5,557 nucleotides of DNA, taken from the NCBI GenBank assembly GCA_049511335.1, contig JBEKYD010000413.1:1-5557 (forward strand), given 5' to 3'. This DNA is from JBEKYD01 sp049511335. Lineage in GTDB: Bacteria > Acidobacteriota > Terriglobia > Bryobacterales > Bryobacteraceae. The notes beneath the pieces were generated by a model that saw only the letters and a list, made by a program, of their open reading frames with translations, did no database searches and was not told where the DNA came from. Below are positions 1 to 5,200 of the stretch, one piece after another. A program made the translations under genes and the position numbers. Every line of letters starts with the position of its first letter. Positions within the stretch are counted from its first letter, which is position 1.

Positions 1-603
1 CGGCACCTTCTCGCGGATCGACCGGATCAGCGCGCCGTACTGCTCCGGCACGGCATAACCCGTGGTATCCGGAATATTGATGACCGTGGCGCCGGACGCG
101 ATGGCCGCCTCGATCATTTCGAACAGGTAGGCCGGATCGGCGCGGCCGGCGTCCTCCGCGTAGAACTCCACATCCTCCGCGTAGTTCTTGGCCAGCTTGA
201 CTGCCTCGATCGCCATCTGCACGATCTTGACCTTCTTCTTACCCAGGGTTTTCCCGTACTTCTCGTCCCTGAACTTCCCGGTGATGTGAATGTCCGAGAC
301 GCCGATCCCCGTGTGGATGCGTGGCCGCTTGGATTCCGCCAGCGCCTTGCCGCACGCCTCGATATCGCTGGCCACGGCCCTGGACAGTGCGCAGATGACG
401 CAACCCTCAATCTCGCGCGAGAGCAGCCGGACCGCCTCGAAGTCTTCCGGCGAAGACGCGGGATAACCCGCCTCGATGACGTCCACGTTCAACCGCGCCA
501 ACTGCCTGGCGATGGTCAGTTTCTCTTTGCTTCCTAGACGGGTTCCCGCCGCTTGCTCGCCGTCTCGCAGCGTCGTGTCGAATACGGCGACTTTTTCAGA
601 CAT
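1..603 (-). CDS. leuA: 2-isopropylmalate synthase, N-terminal part (runs off left edge)
   Basis: This would be the first committed enzyme of leucine synthesis: it condenses acetyl-CoA with 2-oxoisovalerate to give 2-isopropylmalate in the cytoplasm. The 201 visible codons form the first part of the HMGL-like TIM barrel. FDTTLRDGEQ lies at residues 8-17, with the catalytic Arg13 and metal-ligand Asp14. Further motifs are VDVIEAGYPASSPEDFEAV (about 40-58), RIHTGIG (95-101), DVEFYAEDAGR (about 144-154) and INIPDTTGYAVPEQYG (about 175-190). A lysine-rich stretch around residues 107-125 is longer than in E. coli LeuA, as in some plant and planctomycete-type enzymes. The ATG at 603-601 is preceded by TGGGAG (615-610) at 6-nt spacing and matches the usual family start. 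The HxH metal motif and the leucine-binding regulatory domain lie outside the window, so citramalate or homocitrate synthase is not strictly excluded, but the match favours LeuA. Confidence 0.93.
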   Translation of the reverse strand, partial: MSEKVAVFDTTLRDGEQAAGTRLGSKEKLTIARQLARLNVDVIEAGYPASSPEDFEAVRLLSREIEGCVICALSRAVASDIEACGKALAESKRPRIHTGIGVSDIHITGKFRDEKYGKTLGKKKVKIVQMAIEAVKLAKNYAEDVEFYAEDAGRADPAYLFEMIEAAIASGATVINIPDTTGYAVPEQYGALIRSIREKVP

Positions 604-639
604 CGCACACTCCCATAACAGATTCGGGGATTCGTTCCG

Positions 640-750
640 GGCGCTTAACCAGTACGCGACTGTAAACACGCGGCACCCGTAACCGAGCCGCGACCGTGAG
701 GGAGCGGTTGTCGCGCCTAAACTGCGAAATCCCCAGACCGGTTAAGCACC
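640..750. repeat. Long-range inverted repeat in the leuA leader
   Basis: GGCGCTTAACC (640-650) and GGTTAAGCACC (740-750) are inverted copies matching at 10 of 11 positions (11 of 12 if extended by one base), about 90 bp apart. Both would lie in the leuA 5' untranslated region if transcription starts near 768, so they could pair in RNA or act as two binding half-sites. There is no direct evidence for either role. Confidence 0.35.
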
Positions 751-756
751 CGATTC

Positions 757-801
757 GTCCCGGCATGGCGTATTAGAATAGCACCCGTGGTATGCCGGGA
801 C
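757..801. repeat. 10-bp perfect inverted repeat upstream of leuA
   Basis: GTCCCGGCAT (757-766) and ATGCCGGGAC (792-801) are perfect reverse complements separated by 25 bp. The spacer holds the TATTCT box of the weak minus-strand promoter candidate, and the distal arm overlaps its -35 region. This geometry would suit an operator. The repeat also lies 32 bp past the reductase stop, so an mRNA hairpin at that 3' end is possible. No T-run follows on the minus strand, so it is not a standard intrinsic terminator. Confidence 0.5.
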
Positions 802-804
802 CAA
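775..804 (-). promoter_or_regulatory. Weak sigma70-like promoter candidate for leuA
   Basis: On the minus strand TTGGTC (804-799) and TATTCT (780-775) are separated by 18 bp. They match the -35 and -10 consensus at 3 of 6 and 4 of 6 positions. Initiation would fall near 768, giving a leader of about 165 nt before leuA. The support is the spacing, the local AT-richness and the surrounding inverted repeat; the boxes alone are weak. Confidence 0.25.
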
Positions 805-832
805 TCCCCCGCTTCCACTTTCGCCAGGGCTG

Positions 833-1750
833 TCAATCCGCGGAGAGAGGCTTTCGCCGATCCGCTTGGCTATCCGCGGGCGTCGTGACCCCCTGATCGT
901 CCAGGTACTCTCTTAGTGCGGCTTGCCATGAGCGCAACCTCGCCGTTTTCGTGTTCCGGAGAACCGCCCTGGCTGGCCTCTGTGCCTTCCTTGGGAAGGC
1001 CGAAGAGGGTACCGCCTCCATCTGGATTCGCCGGCCCGTAAGCTGAAAGATCTCGCTTGCGAGCTCGAACCAGCTCGCGTGCCCGGAGTTCGTCAGGTGG
1101 TAAATCCCCGTGGCGGCGCCGGAGTCGATCAAGGCCTTGGTCGCACTGGCAAGGTCGGGAGCGTAGGTGACGCTGTTCACTTCATCGGCTACCGCCCGGA
1201 TCGTGTCCGTCCTCGCCGACAGGTCCAGCATGACATCCACGAAGCTTTTCTTCGACAGCGCACTCCGCCCTTTGGGCCCGAACAGCACCGCGGTCCGAAT
1301 CACATAGCACCGGCTCGCGTTCTCGAGCGCCAACTCCTCACCCCGCCGCTTGGACTTCGCATAGATCGATAGCGGATTCGGTGTGTCCTCTTCCGCGTAC
1401 TCCCCACCCAAGCCATCGAAGACATAGTTCGTGCTGTAATGCACCAGCAGCGCATTCCGCTCGTTGCACACGCTGGCCAACCTGCACACGTACTCCGCAT
1501 TCAAGCCAAATGCGGCATCGGGCCGATCCTCCGCTCCGTCCACGTCATTGAAGGCAATGCAATTGATGACGACTGCCGGAGCTGGATCGAGTTGCCGCAG
1601 TCTTCCCTCCAGCCGCGGGAAATCCGTCACGTCGACATCCTCACGGTCCCATAACACAGCCCCAGGGAATAACCGCTCAAGCTGATGACCAAGCGCGCCT
1701 TGGTATCCGAGAATTACCGCGCCGTCCATCCGGTTCACCAAGCCTCCCAT
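833..1750 (-). CDS. rfbD: RmlD-type dTDP-4-dehydrorhamnose reductase / sugar-nucleotide SDR
   Basis: The predicted cytoplasmic enzyme reduces dTDP-4-keto-L-rhamnose to dTDP-L-rhamnose with NAD(P)H, supplying rhamnose for surface polysaccharide; a related nucleotide-sugar reduction is possible. At up to 305 residues it has normal RmlD length. Visible motifs are the Rossmann loop GYQGALG (15-21), VVINCIAFNDVDGAE (60-74), HYSTNYVFDG (104-113), and the catalytic YAKSK with Tyr130 and Lys134. GIYHLTNSGHASWFELA (215-231) and a C-terminal RPARAVLRNTKTARL segment also match the family. The first ATG (1750) has no Shine-Dalgarno. A GGGAGG (1748-1743) lies inside its first codons, and the Rossmann strand begins at residues 10-11, so in-frame GTG (1738) or ATG (1729) may be the true start. 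No other rhamnose-pathway genes (rmlA, B, C) are in view, so the exact substrate is inferred. Confidence 0.85.
   Translation of the reverse strand: MGGLVNRMDGAVILGYQGALGHQLERLFPGAVLWDREDVDVTDFPRLEGRLRQLDPAPAVVINCIAFNDVDGAEDRPDAAFGLNAEYVCRLASVCNERNALLVHYSTNYVFDGLGGEYAEEDTPNPLSIYAKSKRRGEELALENASRCYVIRTAVLFGPKGRSALSKKSFVDVMLDLSARTDTIRAVADEVNSVTYAPDLASATKALIDSGAATGIYHLTNSGHASWFELASEIFQLTGRRIQMEAVPSSAFPRKAQRPARAVLRNTKTARLRSWQAALREYLDDQGVTTPADSQADRRKPLSAD
1743..1748 (-). promoter_or_regulatory. Internal Shine-Dalgarno that bears on the reductase start
   Basis: GGGAGG on the minus strand lies 4 nt before an in-frame GTG (1738-1736) and 13 nt before an in-frame ATG (1729-1727). The annotated ATG at 1750 has only GCGCAGG directly before it. 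The motif therefore favours a start four or seven codons downstream, although neither spacing is ideal. Confidence 0.4.
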
Positions 1751-1778
1751 CCTGCGCTTACCAATTCGCGATTGTCAA
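1749..1778 (-). promoter_or_regulatory. Promoter candidate for the reductase gene
   Basis: A perfect TTGACA (1778-1773, minus strand) lies just upstream of the reductase gene. The best -10 is CAGGAT (1754-1749) at 18-bp spacing, matching only 3 of 6 positions and overlapping the first ATG. If used, the transcript would begin at about 1742 or later, downstream of the ATG at 1750, which again favours a downstream translation start. The -10 is weak, so this is tentative. Confidence 0.3.
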
Positions 1779-1787
1779 GGCGGTTGC

Positions 1788-2084
1788 CGAGACTTCCCGC
1801 CCGACGGCACGCGCATCGTTTCGCTAGGGACTGGCTTTTTTCCGTATGGGAACAAGGTGCCATCGTGGTCGCTGCCATGGCTCCAGTGGACCGTCAACGC
1901 TCTGCTCGATGCCCCAGAAGATCAGCAGACGGAGTTGGTGGATCGCCACTTTCCGGGATTGATGCGGCGGTTCGACTGGAAACTGCCTCGCGCCATCGAC
2001 CTGGCGGATACCAGCAGCATTACAGACCTGGTCCAAATTGGCAGAACGGCGGCGGATGGAATGGACTGGAACTCGATCCTCTGA
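1788..2084 (+). pseudogene. C-terminal remnant of a patatin-like phospholipase
   Basis: The plus-strand frame reads RDFPPDGTRIVSLGTGFFPY and continues for about 98 residues to TGA at 2082-2084. It includes LPWLQWTVNALLDAPEDQQ, a FDWKLPRAIDLADTSSITDL segment and a final GMDWNSIL. The SLGTG strand, the following W-rich helix and the closing 'D-x-S-x-I-x-x-L-x-x-x-G' helix are typical of the C-terminal part of bacterial patatin-like lipid acyl hydrolases. The N-terminal half is absent: there is no GxSxG nucleophile elbow, oxyanion loop or catalytic DGG/DGA. Upstream in the same frame the similarity stops at about 1788, with an in-frame TGA at 1686-1688 and no ATG. A GTG at 1857 opens a 75-codon frame but would cut off the SLGTG strand. 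I read this as a truncated, inactive remnant; the family call rests on recognised motifs only. Confidence 0.72.
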
Positions 2085-2178
2085 TTGCAACTGCCGCCGG
2101 GAAGTTATCGGGCGATACTGACATTGAGTGCCCTCAGCCCATTTCCCTGGCACAATCGAATTCAAATATGGGAAACCC

Positions 2179-2194
2179 TCCGAATTACTTCGGA
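2179..2194. promoter_or_regulatory. 16-bp palindrome next to the -35 box (operator candidate)
   Basis: TCCGAA TTAC TTCGGA is a perfect 6-bp inverted repeat around a 4-bp centre. It ends one base before the TTGACT box at 2196-2201. This position and size suit a dimeric repressor or activator. No regulator gene is in the window, and a 6-bp repeat can occur by chance. Confidence 0.35.
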
Positions 2195-2195
2195 C

Positions 2196-2224
2196 TTGAC
2201 TCAGATTTCGCTTTGGCATATTTT
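2196..2224 (+). promoter_or_regulatory. Sigma70-type promoter of the large exported-protein gene
   Basis: TTGACT (2196-2201) and TATTTT (2219-2224) are separated by 17 bp. They match the consensus hexamers at 5 of 6 and 4 of 6 positions. Initiation would fall near 2231, giving a 5' leader of about 38 nt before the ATG at 2269. It is the only strong promoter-like sequence I see between the patatin remnant and this gene. Confidence 0.65.
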
Positions 2225-2257
2225 AGAACACATCAATCGTTAGAGTAAAGTTGGTGT

Positions 2258-2262
2258 GGGGG
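2258..2262 (+). promoter_or_regulatory. Ribosome binding site, purine-rich G5 tract
   Basis: A GGGGG run ends 6 nt before the ATG at 2269. It is not the consensus GGAGG but can pair with part of the anti-Shine-Dalgarno. Together with the signal peptide directly after the ATG it supports this start over the in-frame TTG (2251) and GTG (2254). Confidence 0.45.
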
Positions 2263-2268
2263 TTCGCC

Positions 2269-5200
2269 ATGAGCTGTAGGCTGTGCGTCGTTTCGTTCGC
2301 GTTGGTTCTGGCGGTCCAAGCGCAGGATACTCGGACCAAGACCGCCAAGACCAGTAATCTCAAGACCGGCGGCGGAACTGCGAAGCCCGATGCCGCGTCC
2401 AAGAACGGCAGCGCGGGCAGACAGTCCCAAGGCACGAACACGCCACCAGCCAACAAAGGCAATACGCCGCCTAATCCAGTCATTAGGACGGCGGAGGTCT
2501 TTCCGCTCCCGTATTTCTGTATCCCGGCGCCCCCAGGCGGTGAGGCAATAAGGCTAAGCAGCCCAGCCGCCGCTTGCCCTCCTGCGCATATCAAGGTCCA
2601 GGCCCAGAACGCGGTTGCCATCGCCAGCGAGCTCAAAAGCGACACCGAGTTTACATTGCAGCCCGATGGCGACAACCGCATCATCATCTTCATCAAGTGC
2701 TCCGGTTGCGGGGACATGACGGCGATCAGAAAAGCCATTATCGCGTTGGCCCGCCCGCCGCAGGACAACGCCCTCCCATACAAGACCGAATTACCCGTGC
2801 CCCCTCCTTTTTCCGCGGCGAACATTGCGAATCAGGTGCGGGCGCTTTTCCCTGATATTAACGCCAGTTCCTCCGGAAGCCGGCTTCTATTGTCCAGTTC
2901 CAAGCCGTTTTCATCTTCTGACTTAGCTGCCATCAAGTCCTTGATATCTTCCTCTCCATTCCGCAAGGATTTGCCCTTATTTTGCCTTTCGGGAAGGCTC
3001 GACGCCCGCCCGAGCCCGGTGCCTGGTCCGCTCGCTTGCCCACTCGGAAGACTGCAACCCGCCGCCAACGCTTCGGCCATCGCCACGGCACTCGCTAAAG
3101 ATCCCAACTTCACTATCACGGCACAAGGAAACAGCAGCCTCATCGTGGTTTGTAAGAAGACTCCCTGCGATTCCGCCAGCGTTGCGTCGATCGACAGCTC
3201 GATCGACGCTCTAGCCTGGCCATCCCCGGCCTACATTGAAGATATACGCGACGTGCCCGAGGGTGAGGCCGCCCTCATCGCACAGAAACTCACCGCTTCA
3301 AAACCGATGGGAATTACGGCCGACGTCGTTGGTCCCGGTGAGCTCCGGCTGAAAAGCGACACGCCGGCTTCCGAGGGTGATGTAATTTCCATCAAGCGCC
3401 AGTATATGTTTGCGGGCCAGGCGCCGCCCGATTTCCGCCTGTTCTACCAGCTTCCCAGTTCCGTAATTTCAGCCATTGCTCCGCCCCCAAACGCCGCCTC
3501 CGGCGGGGCGCCGTCAAATCCGAGCTCCGCAAGTGCCGCGGGCACCGCAAATGCCGCGGCTGCGCCTCCCGCCACACCGTCTTCCACGACTTCCGGCAAA
3601 TCCGAGACCCCGTCCACCACGGTCACAACCAAGTCCTCAACCTCCACTTCCACTCCGAAACCCGGGGAAACTGACAGCACGCCGGCAAGCACGCCGGCTT
3701 CGGACGATTCCTCCAAGCAGACCGCGCCAGTTACAACCACCACCGTTGCCACCTCGGTAACACCGCCGGCGCCGCAAACGCCGCCCGCGGCGCCTGCCCC
3801 ACCTGCCACTCCGACGCCGCCCGTCGGCGCGGGAATGCAGCCCTTCGCCGACAATGTGGTCTTTACGGACACAACCAATGACAAGTTGACCTGGCAGCGG
3901 ATCCGCCTATTGACTCTGCTCGACCTGCCGCGGCCCGAAGTCTTGATGAATGCCTTTGCCTATCAGGCGAGTTCACCCGACGGCCGCGAGATTTTGCACA
4001 GCGCCGAGAAAGTACGCGATTTTGTCTCCGCCTATAACGACGCGCTCGAAACCTCAATTCAATACGGCTGGGATTACCTCAGCCGTGAGATGAATAAGGA
4101 CTGCGTCAACCCCGCATTTCAGCCCAATACGCCCGAGTTGCTGCCGCCAGGCGGAATGAACCGGCCGGGCGTCCAGCCGACCCGCCCGCCCTGCACCACC
4201 GTCGAGACGACCGTCCGCCTGGAAGAAGGCAAGATCAAGACGTACTACGGCTTCTTCGACACCGACTTTTACGACTACATCACCCAGAAATTCGTCGCGG
4301 ATACCGCCGACTGCCTCAAGCCTCTGCCATGGCCTGAACCCCACTCTCCCCAACCCTGCCTGGCTGACAATTACCGCACATGGTGGGGGTTCTGCCCTGC
4401 TGGAAAATACTGCTTGGGATTTACTCAGGCATTCCAACCCGTACGTCCCAACTTGACCAGCATCCTGATGGGCGCCATCGCTTCCAAGTACCCTCTCCAC
4501 ACGATTCTTGCAACCATTGGTTGTATGGAGGGGAAGTACGAAGTCTACGCCGAATGCTTTCCCGACAGGAAAGAGTTTAAGGAGCATGTCTCGTGGGCAA
4601 AAAACGCCCCCATGGTCCAGGGTGTGTTAAAGAGAAGCTCCGAGCACCACTCCGATTCGGCCCCGCCGGACTGCGATGACTGCCAAGCTACCATGCAGAA
4701 GTTGCACGCCGAGCAAGATATGCAAGCGCAGAATTTGTCGAGTTCCCAGAAAACCGACTGCCCGGACTGCTCCTACCAAAAGGACCTCGAGGTCGCCAAA
4801 AGCTGTATCCGAACCGAGCGTAGGAAGCTGATCGAAGAGAAGCGCTTCAGCAGCAGATTGAGCTGCGAGGTACTCGATTCCATTGCGATTGAGGCGCAGG
4901 AAAGATGTGGAATGCCGCGGACGTTTCCCCTGAGCTGCTTTACCATTCAGTCCGGCCAGAGTTTTTCCTCGCCCACCGCCTTTTCCACTTTCACGCTCCA
5001 AGACCTCAATGAGCTTGCCGAAGATCGCCTGGCTGACACGGGGCTTGCGTTCGATGAGGAAGAGGAGTATGGAACCAGCCACATCGGTTTGCTTCGGGCC
5101 GCCATCGCCGACTTCCTGTTCAACTACAAAATGTCCCAGGAGTTCCCCCAGGATTTCGTTCCCTACGATCTGCAGCACAGCGCGCAGGAATTGAACGCGG

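Larger units (their letters stand above)
604..832 (-). other. leuA upstream region with a short overlapping leader frame
   Basis: This 229-bp gap separates the reductase stop from the leuA start. On the minus strand an open frame runs from ATG at 766 to TGA at 598-596 (56 codons plus stop). It ends just inside leuA, so its stop overlaps the leuA ATG in the arrangement ATGTCTGA, which would suit translational coupling. The frame has no clear ribosome binding site. It contains a few Leu codons (TTA, CTG, CTC) but no run of them, so it is not a convincing classical leu attenuator peptide. I see no uridine tract typical of a terminator or attenuator. Whether the frame is translated cannot be decided from the sequence. 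Confidence 0.35.

Noticed and set aside
666..682. T-box-like GGGTGCCGCG on the minus strand upstream of leuA
   Set aside because: It lacks the conserved UGGNACC core, no stem I or terminator is visible, and a GC-rich match of this length is expected by chance.
757..801. Intrinsic terminator for the reductase gene
   Set aside because: The stem is good, but the 25-nt loop and absence of a T-run on the minus strand do not fit; it is kept only as an inverted repeat.
1824..2219. 131-codon minus-strand frame
   Set aside because: It is antisense to the patatin remnant, which has recognisable motifs; this frame has none.
1685..2248. 187-codon plus-strand frame across the reductase start and patatin remnant
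   Set aside because: Its composition is not protein-like and it begins antisense to the reductase. The patatin motifs are in a different plus-strand frame.
2223..2825. 200-codon minus-strand frame with hydrophobic stretches
   Set aside because: It is antisense to the signal peptide and first modules of the large gene and runs through its promoter. No family was recognised.
3444..3884. 146-codon minus-strand frame rich in Gly, Val and Ala
   Set aside because: It is the complement of the Pro/Thr/Ser/Ala linker codons; its low-complexity composition is fully explained by that linker.
4054..4587. 177-codon minus-strand frame
   Set aside because: It is antisense to the cysteine-rich region of the large gene and has no motif or ribosome binding site support.
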